Positions 19,397 to 27,012 of a stretch of 29,885 nt of DNA are shown here, piece after piece. Source of the stretch: DASTHS01 sp035718085. Lineage in GTDB: Bacteria; Actinomycetota; Acidimicrobiia; Acidimicrobiales; Palsa-688. The DNA is taken from contig DASTHS010000156.1 in the NCBI GenBank assembly GCA_035718085.1, forward strand, positions 1-29,885, written 5' to 3'. The notes below the pieces were generated by a model, which searched no databases, was not told the DNA's origin, and saw only the letters and a list, made by a program, of their open reading frames with translations. The first letter of the stretch is position 1. Every line of letters starts with the position of its first letter. Made by a program: the position numbers and the translations under genes.

Positions 19397-20607
19397 TGGA
19401 CTTCGATCTCCCCCCCGACGACGATCCCCGCCGCCTCGCCGTCCGCGAGTGGCTGGCGGCCAACCCGACGCCCACCGGTCGCCAGGTCGCCGAGGCCGGC
19501 TACGTCGTGCCGCACTGGCCCGCACCCTGGGGACTCGCCGCCGACCCCATGCACCAGCTGATCATCGACGAGGAGCTGCACCGGGCCGGCATCTCCCGAC
19601 CGGGTGGCATCGGGATCGGATGGGCGGCGCCCACCATCTTCGTGGCGGGCTCCGAGGAGCAGAAGTCGCGCTACCTCCCCAAGATCTTCAGCGGCGAGGA
19701 GCGGTGGTGCCAGCTCTTCAGCGAGCCCGACGCCGGCTCGGACCTCGCTGCCCTCGGCACCCGAGCGGTGCGCGACGGCGACGAGTACGTCGTCAACGGC
19801 TCGAAGATCTGGACCAGCGGAGCGCACCACAGCCACTTCGGCATCCTGATCGCCCGCACCGACCCCGACGTCCCGAAGCACAAGGGGATCTCCTACTTCA
19901 TCGTCCCGATGGACCTCCCCGGCATCACCCTCTCGCCGATCATCGACATGACCACCGCGCATTCGTTCAACCAGGTCTTCTTCGACGACGTGCGCCTCCC
20001 GGTGTCGCTGCGCGTCGGCGACGAGGGCGACGGCTGGCGCCTCGCCAAGGTGACGCTCTCCAACGAGCGGGTCATGCTCTCGTCGGCAGGGTCGTTGTGG
20101 GGCAGCGGGCCGTCGGCGGCGCAGCTGCTCGACCTCGTCCGGGCAGGCGGCGGGGTGACGGACCCGTTGCTGCGCCAGCGCCTGGCCCGGCTCTACTGCG
20201 AGGCGGAGGTGCTCCGGCTGAACCGGCTGCGATCGCTCTCGGCGCGCCTGTCGGGCAAGGCGCCCGGCCCTGAGGCGTCGATCCAGAAGATCATGGCCGA
20301 CGAGCACGGCCAGCACGTGATGCAGGCGGCCAAGGAGCTCGCCGGGGCGAGCGGGCTCCTGGCAGGGTCGGGGCCCGCCGGGCCGCTCCCGGCCCAGGGG
20401 GCGCCCACGGAGGTCAACTTCACCGCCGACCAGTTCCCCGACGTCGACCCGATCTGGCACTACGGGTTCCTGTTCTCCCCCGCCCTGACCCTGGGGGGCG
20501 GCACGTTCGCCATCCAGCGCAACATCGTCGGGGAGCTGGTCCTCGGCCTCCCCCGGGAGCCCAACGTGGAGCAGGGCCTCTCGTGGGCCCAGGCCCGCGG
20601 CAGGTGA
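19396..20607 (+). CDS. Acyl-CoA dehydrogenase
   Basis: 403 residues, full-length for the family, an FAD enzyme making a 2,3-double bond in an acyl-CoA. Signatures: CQLFSEPDAGSDLAAL (flavin and substrate contacts), NGSKIWTSGAHHSHFGIL, NQVFFDDVRLP and a C-terminal GGGTFAIQRNIVGELVLG. The Glu that acts as base in medium-chain enzymes (just before GT near the end) is Gly here, and the EIQRN Glu is Ala, so the base must sit elsewhere, as in isovaleryl-CoA-type enzymes, or be lost. The ATG overlaps the AtuA-family stop (TGATG). In the pathway it would act before carboxylation, like AtuD or LiuA. Its own stop overlaps the TetR start. Confidence 0.93.
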   Translation: MDFDLPPDDDPRRLAVREWLAANPTPTGRQVAEAGYVVPHWPAPWGLAADPMHQLIIDEELHRAGISRPGGIGIGWAAPTIFVAGSEEQKSRYLPKIFSGEERWCQLFSEPDAGSDLAALGTRAVRDGDEYVVNGSKIWTSGAHHSHFGILIARTDPDVPKHKGISYFIVPMDLPGITLSPIIDMTTAHSFNQVFFDDVRLPVSLRVGDEGDGWRLAKVTLSNERVMLSSAGSLWGSGPSAAQLLDLVRAGGGVTDPLLRQRLARLYCEAEVLRLNRLRSLSARLSGKAPGPEASIQKIMADEHGQHVMQAAKELAGASGLLAGSGPAGPLPAQGAPTEVNFTADQFPDVDPIWHYGFLFSPALTLGGGTFAIQRNIVGELVLGLPREPNVEQGLSWAQARGR

Positions 20608-21227
20608 ACGTCCTCACCGCCGTGCGGCGGCCGGAGCCCGTGCTCGACCGGGAACGCGAGCGTCGCCTGACCGACCGCCAGCGGGAGCTGCTCGACCAGC
20701 TGGGCCGCATGTTCGACGAGGGGTTCGCCGACCTGACGATGGCCGAGATCGCCGGCCGGCTGAACTGCTCGATGCGCACCCTCTACGCGCTGGGCCCGAG
20801 CCGCGACCAGCTGGTGCTCATCGTGGTCGACCGCAACCTGTGGCGCATCGGGCGCTGCGCGCAGCGGGCGATCCTGCCGGACATGGCGCCGCTCGAGGCG
20901 CTGGCCGCCTACCTGAAGGCGGCTCACGACGCGGTGGCCGAGATGACCCAGGCGTTCGCCCGCGACCTCGAAGCCGTCCCGGCCGCCCAGCGGCTGCAGG
21001 ACGCCCACACCGAGTACCTGCTCGCCATGACCCGCCAGCTGCTCGACCTCGCCGTGGAACGCGGCGACATCGTGCCGGTCGACACCGCCGCGGCGGCCCG
21101 GGTGCTCGGCCGCCTCGGCCGGGACTTCGCCAGGCCCGACGTCATGCCGACGCTCGGCAGCCCGCCGAGAGCGGCGGCCGACACGATGGTCGAGGTCGTG
21201 CTCCGCGGCCTCCGAACAGGGGCGTGA
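20604..21227 (+). CDS. TetR-family transcriptional regulator, probable local repressor
   Basis: 207 residues. An N-terminal three-helix DNA-binding domain (about 18-65) has the helix-turn-helix LTMAEIAGRLNCSMRTLYAL, with the usual Tyr near the end of the recognition helix. The rest is helical and would bind a ligand, in such loci often an acyl-CoA. The start is GTG 20604, a GTGA overlap with the acyl-CoA dehydrogenase stop. Being inside the operon it should control itself; the inverted repeat at 14015-14042 is the best candidate site. By role it parallels AtuR, but here it lies within the catabolic operon rather than divergent from it. Confidence 0.9.
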   Translation: MNVLTAVRRPEPVLDRERERRLTDRQRELLDQLGRMFDEGFADLTMAEIAGRLNCSMRTLYALGPSRDQLVLIVVDRNLWRIGRCAQRAILPDMAPLEALAAYLKAAHDAVAEMTQAFARDLEAVPAAQRLQDAHTEYLLAMTRQLLDLAVERGDIVPVDTAAAARVLGRLGRDFARPDVMPTLGSPPRAAADTMVEVVLRGLRTGA

Positions 21228-22004
21228 ATGCACATCTCCGAGCTGGCTGACGAGCTGCGTGCCGAGCAGGAGGCCCTCGACGCCGTCGTGGCCGCCCTCG
21301 ACGGCCCGGCGTGGCTGACGCCCACCCCGAGCCCGGGCTGGTCGGTGCGCGACCAGATCGGCCACCTGACGTACTTCGACGGCACGGCCGCCCTCGCCAT
21401 CACCGATCCGGCCGCCTTCGAGCGCTCGAAGGCGGCGCTGCTCGGGTCGGGCGACCCCGATGGGCTGACCCTGCACCGAGACGAGCCGCCCGCCGGCCTG
21501 CTCGTGGCGTGGCGGGCCAACCGGCGGGCGCTGGCCCAGGCCGCCGCCGGCCTCGAGGGCAGCGAACGGCTGCCGTGGTACGGCCCGTCGATGGGCGCCA
21601 GGTCGTTCCTCACCGCCCGGCTCATGGAGACGTGGGCCCACGGCCAGGACGTCGTCGACGCCGTCGGGGGCGACAGGACGCCGACCGACCGGCTCCGTCA
21701 CATCGCCCAGCTCGGGTTCATCACCCGGGGCTGGACCTACGCCAACCGGGGTGAGCAGCCCCCGTCCGGCGACGTCCGGCTGGAACTGGTGGCTCCCTCG
21801 GGTGAGCTCTGGCGCTACGGGCCCGACGGGGCGGCCGATGTCGTGCGCGGCCCGGCGGAAGACTTCTGCCTCGTCGTGACCCAGCGCCGCCACGTCGACG
21901 ACACGACGCTCGAGGTCACCGGCCCAGCGGCCCGCGACTGGATGACCAAGGCCCAGGCGTTCGCCGGTGCTGCCACCGACGGGCCACGACCGAGGAGCGC
22001 CTAG
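21228..22004 (+). CDS. TIGR03084-like DinB/mycothiol-dependent maleylpyruvate isomerase fold protein
   Basis: 258 residues. The N-terminal part has the DinB-like helical metal-binding pattern: W at PSPGWSVRDQIGHLTYFD (His near residue 46) and, later, MetWAHGQD (ETWAHGQDVVDA, His near 140) with acidic partners; both belong to the mycothiol-dependent isomerase superfamily. A C-terminal beta-rich region (about 175-240) resembles the second domain of TIGR03084 proteins. No reaction is established for this subfamily that I know of; a mycothiol- or metal-dependent isomerisation or hydration is a guess. The ATG directly follows the TetR stop with no gap, and its own stop abuts the hydratase ATG, so it is a fixed member of the operon. 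Confidence 0.8.
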   Translation: MHISELADELRAEQEALDAVVAALDGPAWLTPTPSPGWSVRDQIGHLTYFDGTAALAITDPAAFERSKAALLGSGDPDGLTLHRDEPPAGLLVAWRANRRALAQAAAGLEGSERLPWYGPSMGARSFLTARLMETWAHGQDVVDAVGGDRTPTDRLRHIAQLGFITRGWTYANRGEQPPSGDVRLELVAPSGELWRYGPDGAADVVRGPAEDFCLVVTQRRHVDDTTLEVTGPAARDWMTKAQAFAGAATDGPRPRSA

Positions 22005-22766
22005 ATGCCCGTGGTCGAGACTGACCTGGACGGGGGCGTGCTCACCATCACCCTGGCCGACGAAGCCAACCGCAACGCCCTCGGCGGCCCGCTCGTCGCC
22101 GAGCTCCTCGACGCCTGCGACGCCGCCGACGCCGATCCCTCCATCCGGGTGGTGGTGCTCACCAACCGGGGCACGGTGTTCTGCGCCGGCGCCAACCTGG
22201 CCGAGCGGTCGGCCGGCCCGGCGCCCGCGGCCCGCCACCCCCGCGAGCTCTTCGGCCGCTTCCGGCGGTCGCCAAAGCCCTACGTCGGTCGCATCGCCGG
22301 GCACTGCGTCGCCGGCGGGATGGGCCTCGCCGCCGCCATGGACGTCTCCATCGCCACCGCGGACGCCAAGTTCGGCTTCACGGAGGTCCGGGTCGGTGTG
22401 GCGCCGGCCGTGATCTCGGTGGTGTGCCTGCCCAAGCTGCGCCCCGCCGACGCGCGGGCCGCCTTCCTCCGAGGTCACCGCTTCCCCGCCGCCGAGGCCG
22501 CCCGCATGGGCCTGATCAACGCCGCGGTGCCGCCCGACCGCCTCGACGACGAGGTCGATGCCGTCGTCGCCGATCTCCTGGCCGGGAGCCCGGCCGCCAT
22601 CGCCGCTGCCAAGCAGCTGATCCTGGAGGTGCCAACCATGCCCGTCGACGACGCGTTCACCTGGACCGGTGAGCTGTCGGCCCGCCTCTTCGAGGGCGAC
22701 GACGCCAAGGAGGGCATGAGCGCCTTCCTCGAGAAGCGGCCGGCCTCATGGGCGGTGACCCGATGA
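22005..22766 (+). CDS. Enoyl-CoA hydratase, LiuC/AtuE-like
   Basis: 253-residue crotonase. The oxyanion-hole segments are GTVFCAGANL (about residues 57-66) and GHCVAGGMGLA (about 100-110). One catalytic Glu, E127, is in FGFTEVRVGVAPAVIS. Ordinary hydratases have a second Glu and a PGAGG stretch after this; here it reads VAPAVIS, as in methylglutaconyl-CoA hydratase LiuC and isohexenylglutaconyl-CoA hydratase AtuE, which work on the products of MCC and GCC. This links the gene to the carboxylase in the same operon. The ATG directly abuts the previous stop. The stop overlaps the next start (ATGA). Confidence 0.92.
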   Translation: MPVVETDLDGGVLTITLADEANRNALGGPLVAELLDACDAADADPSIRVVVLTNRGTVFCAGANLAERSAGPAPAARHPRELFGRFRRSPKPYVGRIAGHCVAGGMGLAAAMDVSIATADAKFGFTEVRVGVAPAVISVVCLPKLRPADARAAFLRGHRFPAAEAARMGLINAAVPPDRLDDEVDAVVADLLAGSPAAIAAAKQLILEVPTMPVDDAFTWTGELSARLFEGDDAKEGMSAFLEKRPASWAVTR

Positions 22767-23899
22767 AGACCGCCGTCACCGACATGTTCGGCATCGACGT
22801 GCCGATCCTCGCGTTCTCCCACTGCCGTGACGTCGTCGCCGCGGTCACCAAGGCCGGCGGCATGGGCGTGCTCGGCGCGGTCGCCCACACGCCGGAGCAA
22901 CTCGAGATCGACCTGCAGTGGATCGAGGGCGAGATCGGTGACCGCCCCTACGGCGTCGACCTGATCATCCCGGCCAAGTACGCCGGTGACGACGCCGGAG
23001 GCCTCACGCGCGAGCAGATCCGGGGGCTGATCCCACCGCAGCACGTCGAGTTCCTCGAAGACATCCTCCGCCGCTACGACGTTCCCGAACTGCCGGACGA
23101 CGAGGGGGGAGCGCAGCGGGGCGGGGGCGACGGCGCCATGTTCTCCGCCACCCGGGCCGAGCCGCAGCTGGAGATCGCGCTCGCGCACCGGACCGCGCTG
23201 GTCGTCAACGCCCTCGGCCCGCCCACCGAGCACATGGTCGACCGGGTGAAGGCGGAGGGGCGCCGCATCGGGGCGCTGGCGGGCGCCGCCCAGCACGCCG
23301 TGCGCCACGTCAACGCCGGGGTCGACCTGGTGGTCGCGCAGGGGTCGGAGGCCGGCGGCCACACGGGCGAGATCGGCACCATGGTGCTGATCCCCGAGAT
23401 CGTCGACGCCGTCGGCGACGTCCCGGTGCTCGGCGCCGGCGGGATCGGCCGCGGACGTCAGATGGCAGCCGCGATGGCCCTCGGCGCCGCCGGGGTGTGG
23501 TGCGGCTCGGTGTGGCTGACCACCGAGGAGGCGGAGACCCACCCGGTGGTGAAGGGCAAGTTCCTGCGGGCGTCGTCGGCCGACACCATCCGGTCGCGGT
23601 CGCGCACTGGCAAGCCGGCGCGGCAGCTCAAGTCGGCGTGGACCGACGAGTGGGAGAACCCCGAGACCCCCATGCCCCTCGGCATGCCCATCCAGCCTGC
23701 GCTGGTCGACGCCGCCCTCCGCCGCATCGATCGGGCCGCCTACCGCCCGGGTTCGGGGGCGGAGAAGCTGGCCAACTACTTCGTGGGCCAGGTCGTCGGC
23801 AGCATGAACGTCTCGAAGCCGGCGGCCCAGGTGGTCTTCGACATGGTCGACGAGTTCATCGATGCCACCCGGGCGCTGGCCGGCCAGCTCGACCAGTGA
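22763..23899 (+). CDS. Nitronate monooxygenase (2-nitropropane dioxygenase)-family flavoprotein
   Basis: 378 residues, FMN-binding TIM barrel. Landmarks: the N-terminal DMFGIDVPILAFSH, GGMGVLGAV, AQGSEAGGHTGEIGTMVLIPEIVD (phosphate and flavin contacts), VLGAGGIGRGRQMAAAMALGAAGVWCGS. The family oxidises nitronates, but many members fall in catabolic operons with other, unproven roles such as enoyl-CoA or quinone reduction. Here it closes a carboxylase operon, so a redox step on the pathway intermediate or removal of a toxic side product is possible. The start chosen is ATG 22763, giving the ATGA overlap with the hydratase stop; ATG 22748 would add five residues. A strong hairpin follows 100 bases after its stop. 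Confidence 0.9.
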   Translation: MKTAVTDMFGIDVPILAFSHCRDVVAAVTKAGGMGVLGAVAHTPEQLEIDLQWIEGEIGDRPYGVDLIIPAKYAGDDAGGLTREQIRGLIPPQHVEFLEDILRRYDVPELPDDEGGAQRGGGDGAMFSATRAEPQLEIALAHRTALVVNALGPPTEHMVDRVKAEGRRIGALAGAAQHAVRHVNAGVDLVVAQGSEAGGHTGEIGTMVLIPEIVDAVGDVPVLGAGGIGRGRQMAAAMALGAAGVWCGSVWLTTEEAETHPVVKGKFLRASSADTIRSRSRTGKPARQLKSAWTDEWENPETPMPLGMPIQPALVDAALRRIDRAAYRPGSGAEKLANYFVGQVVGSMNVSKPAAQVVFDMVDEFIDATRALAGQLDQ

Positions 23900-23998
23900 C
23901 CTCTGGACGACGGGGCAGACCCCGCGTGTGGGGCTCTCGGAGCAAAGCTGCAGCTGGCGGTCCGTCGCGTGGCCGCCGGGCATGACGGCGTTGACGGT

Positions 23999-24032
23999 GG
24001 CACCGTCGGCGGCGACCGCTGCCGACGGTGCC
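23999..24032. terminator. Strong hairpin terminator between convergent operon end and lipoprotein gene
   Basis: GGCACCGTCGGC (23999-24010) and GCCGACGGTGCC (24021-24032) form a perfect 12-bp stem with a 10-base loop. It lies between the convergent stops at 23899 and 24039 and probably ends transcription both ways. A weaker stem, CCCC/GGGG near 23924-23938, precedes it. Confidence 0.7.
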
Positions 24033-24038
24033 TCGAGC

Positions 24039-24623
24039 TCAGTCGTCCTCGACGACGAAGTCCCAGCTGACGAGGGCGGGACCGCCGCCCGGTGACCAGT
24101 GCAGGCGCCCCTCACCGGTCGGCATCACCGCCGTCAATCGGAACGTCACCGTGCCGCCCCGGGCGGCGGTCGCCGGCGGGGGCGCCGCACCTTCGACGAG
24201 CGACGGCGTGAACGTCCGGCCGAGTTGATCGGTCACGGTGAAGTCCGCGACGTGCACTGGCACGAAGCCCGACGCGTCGGTGAGGGTGACGGTCCAGGTG
24301 GCGGTCACCGCCGGCGGCGGAGGGGCCACGAAGGGCGGGACGGCGGGGCCGGTCACCACCGCCTGCACGTGGCCGGCGGCGAGGTCGACGTCGACGGCGA
24401 TGCCCTGGGCGGCCAGCTGCGGGTGCGATGCCGTCGCGGTCACCACCCGGTCCACCGGCGCCGTCCTCGCCGGCAGGAACGCGGGGAGCGTCCGGTAGCC
24501 GAGGGCGGCATGGCGAGGTGACGAGCCGCACGCCGCGAGGCAGGCGGCCAGCACCAAGGTGCCGGCCGCGGCCCGCATGTGCCGGGTGTCAGGGGTGCTG
24601 GGCAGGCGCGGTGCGGACGGCAT
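24039..24623 (-). CDS. Putative lipoprotein of unknown function
   Basis: 194 residues. A hydrophobic stretch (about residues 18-31) ends in LAACLAACGSS, giving lipobox cysteines at 28 and 32; Cys32 followed by Gly-Ser-Ser is the likely lipidated residue. The mature part is beta-rich with VTATWTVTLTDASGF and FTVTDQLGRTF, suggesting an immunoglobulin-like or DUF-type beta sandwich exported to the cell surface. The start is ATG 24623, chosen for the TAGCGT -10 box just upstream; ATG 24578 would give a more compact signal peptide and is a fair alternative. It is transcribed toward the TetR-type operon and separated from it by a strong hairpin. I do not recognise the family. Confidence 0.72.
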   Translation of the reverse strand: MPSAPRLPSTPDTRHMRAAAGTLVLAACLAACGSSPRHAALGYRTLPAFLPARTAPVDRVVTATASHPQLAAQGIAVDVDLAAGHVQAVVTGPAVPPFVAPPPPAVTATWTVTLTDASGFVPVHVADFTVTDQLGRTFTPSLVEGAAPPPATAARGGTVTFRLTAVMPTGEGRLHWSPGGGPALVSWDFVVEDD

Positions 24624-24634
24624 GGGGTGTCCTG

Positions 24635-24640
24635 ACGCTA
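24635..24640 (-). promoter_or_regulatory. -10 box (TAGCGT) for the lipoprotein gene
   Basis: TAGCGT on the minus strand, identical to the phaC -10 hexamer, lies 11 bases before ATG 24623. It predicts a leader of only a few bases. No -35 was recognised. Confidence 0.4.
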
Positions 24641-24724
24641 CGGGGCGGCAGGCCGGGCCCCGGGGGCCCGGCCTGCGTTTCGGTCGACTCCTGGCAGCCC
24701 AAGGCCGGCCGGTAGCGGGCGGTG

Positions 24725-26835
24725 CTACTCCGGCTTCGCCGGCGGCAGGGTGGCGCCGTGGGCGTCACCCTCGTGGCGTGGGTGGCCGGGGACGTTGGTG
24801 AAGATGTCGGCGCCGAAGGTGCGAAGCCCGGGCTGGGCGGCGAAGCCCAGGTGGCCGAGGCCGTCGAGGCCGGGGGACTTGCCGTGGGCGTCGACGGCGA
24901 AGAGATCCTCCATCGTCCGCAGCCAGCTGTAGTGGTTGTAGGCGACGTCGGACACGGTGCCGGGCTTGATGAGGGGGCTGATCAGGACGCTCCCCGTGTC
25001 ACCGCCACCGGGGGTCTCGATGGTGGAGCTGAACAGTGGGTCGGTCGCAGCGCTCTCGGCCGGGAAGCTGACACTGGTCACGTTCCCGGTCAACGGCTTC
25101 ACGCCGTTGGTCGTGCAGTCGACCACCTCGAAGCTGCCGACGTAGGCCTTGTCTTTGGGGTTGGTGGCGGGGTCGGCGCCGGCGGGGGCGTTGCTGCTGA
25201 CGGTGTCGAAGCGGGGACCGGCATCGCTCACCGGGCCCACGCAAGCGTTGGCGGGGACGCCGGCGCCTGCGACCGGCCGGCCGGCGTCAGGGGCGGTGAC
25301 CGTCGGGTCGGTGACCACGTCGCCGCCGATCCCGCCGCTGACGCCTGTGCTGTCGGTCCGGGCGCCGGGGATGGCGTTGGCCCCGCCGATGACGTACTTG
25401 GAGTCGACCGGGTCCCCGGTCAGGCTGGACGGCCGGTCGATGAAGGCGCTGTCGCCCGGGCCCGGGTACACCTGGTTGCCATTGGCGTCTTGCAGCAGCG
25501 GGGTGTTCGGCCCGGTCGGCTCGGTGTTGGTGGTGGCGACGCGGCCGCCGGGCAGCACGAAGCTCTCCCCGGCCTGGTCGGACTTGGCGTAGCCGGCCGC
25601 GGTGGCCGGCACCGACACGCCGGCGGTGCTGCCCTGGTTGTTGGCGTTGTTGAAGCTGCTGTTGGCGTAGGGCGGGTTGGCCTCATCGAAGGTCACGTCG
25701 ATCAGACCGCCGTCCTTGAACGCCGCCGACTGCTCGATGAGCGGGACGTAGTACTTGAGGAACAGGTCCGAGGCGTACAGGCCGCCGGTGGAGTTGACCG
25801 GCTTGGTGGCCTCCGGGTCGTAGGCCGGCAGGCCGTTCGGGGCGTACACCGGGTTGCCGTTGGCGTCGAAGGCGCCCGACAGGCTGTTGCCGGCGCAGAT
25901 GGCGTCATGGGCGTCGGAGCAGTTGTCGGGCGTGATCCAGCTGAACGCCGGGGTGGTCGACTCGCGCTGCAGGTCGTGCACCAGGCCGGTGGCCGGGGCA
26001 TCGAGATTGGCGATCGTCGAGGCTGTGCATGCACCGGTCGTCAGGAGCGACTCGAACCAGGGGAACGGGAAGTGCTTCGGCACGTACTGGTCGGTCGGGT
26101 TGGCCCCCCCGGGTTGGGAAGTCCGGCGCCAGCCGGGTTGCCCGGGCCGCCGCAGGCGTTGACGTCGTGGGGCTGGGTCGCCGCGCCGGCGTAGTTGGTG
26201 TCGGGGTTGCCCAGGTCCTGGGCGTACCCCTTCCAGCTGACGTTGGCTGCGCTGAGCTGGTTGAACAGGGTCGGCACGCTGGCCGGGTACACGCAGCCGG
26301 TGCCGCCGTGGGGACCCTCGTCGGCCCCACCGGTCGCCGTTGCCCGGTTGGCGTACGGGGCTCCCACCTCGGAGAACTGGCCGAAGTCGGTGGTGTTGCC
26401 ATCCCTCGTGGCGTGGTCACCGACCACGGTGCCCTGGGCGTCGGCGTAGACGGGGCAGTCGTTCTGGTCGGCCGGCAGCGGACCCTGGCCGGAGACCGCC
26501 GAGGTGTAGTTGTCGAGGCTGTAGTGGCCGGTGCCGTAGTACTGGGTGAGAAGGGCACCCTGGGAGGGCAGCGTCTTCCACAGGTAGCTGTTGTTGTTCA
26601 GGCCGGTGAACGTGGCGTCGTACGACTTGTTCTCGAGGATGATCAGCCAGACGTGCTTGACCGCCCCGACGGGGGTGCCGCTGGAGGTGATCTCGATGCC
26701 CGAGGGCGACGCCGAAGCCGACCCGCTGGCGGCCAGGCTGAGGGGGGTCCCGGTGCCGAGGGACGCCGCCAGCCCCACCCCTACGAGCCCGGCCGTCGTC
26801 TTGACGCGGAAGCCCTTCTTGCGCAGTGATCTCAT
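24725..26835 (-). pseudogene. Secreted phosphoesterase (AcpA/phospholipase C family), interrupted by a frameshift
   Basis: Two overlapping frames make one protein. The first (ATG 26833-26835) encodes a signal peptide (basic MRSLRKKGFRVK, hydrophobic core, Ala-Ser cleavage region near residue 42), then VKHVWLIILENKSYDATF, GTGHYSLDNYTSAVSGQGP and YPASVPTLFNQL. The second resumes with YVPKHFPFPWF, then FSWITPDNCSDAHDA, IDVTFDEA and ISPLIKPGTVSDVAYNHYSWLRTMEDLF, ending at 24725. These are the motifs of the phosphoesterase family (PF04185), metal-dependent phosphatases and phospholipases C. The frames join at a G7 run (C7 at 26104-26110 on the given strand); eight G would restore a 703-residue protein. 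A sequencing error, a real mutation or slippage could explain it. The family's middle region is enlarged here by Asn/Gly/Pro-rich sequence. Confidence 0.85.
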
Positions 26836-27012
26836 GCGGAGAGGTCTACAAGGGGTCGTCGTGCGCTCCCACCACCGGGGGCTGACGCTTGGGTGAACTC
26901 TTCGCTCGCCGGTGAACCCCCGGCTGCCGGGAGGCCAACGATCGGTCGCGGCGAGCCGCGGCGGCGTCGTGCGGAGCCCCCGGCGCTGGGTTCCTCCGTC
27001 AGGCGAGCTGCG

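Noticed and set aside
20460..22478. 672-codon open frame on the minus strand across the TetR, TIGR03084 and hydratase genes
   Set aside because: Low-complexity composition with no domain, and it lies opposite three recognisable coupled genes.
24722..26194. 490-codon plus-strand open frame opposite the phosphoesterase
   Set aside because: The minus strand has clear phosphoesterase motifs; the plus-strand translation is Gly/Val/Arg-rich without motifs. Its openness reflects codon bias.
26875..26923. CCGGGGG / CCCCCGG inverted repeat in the gap between esterase and phosphoesterase
   Set aside because: The 35-base spacer and pure G/C arms make it weak as a terminator or operator; expected by chance in DNA of this composition.
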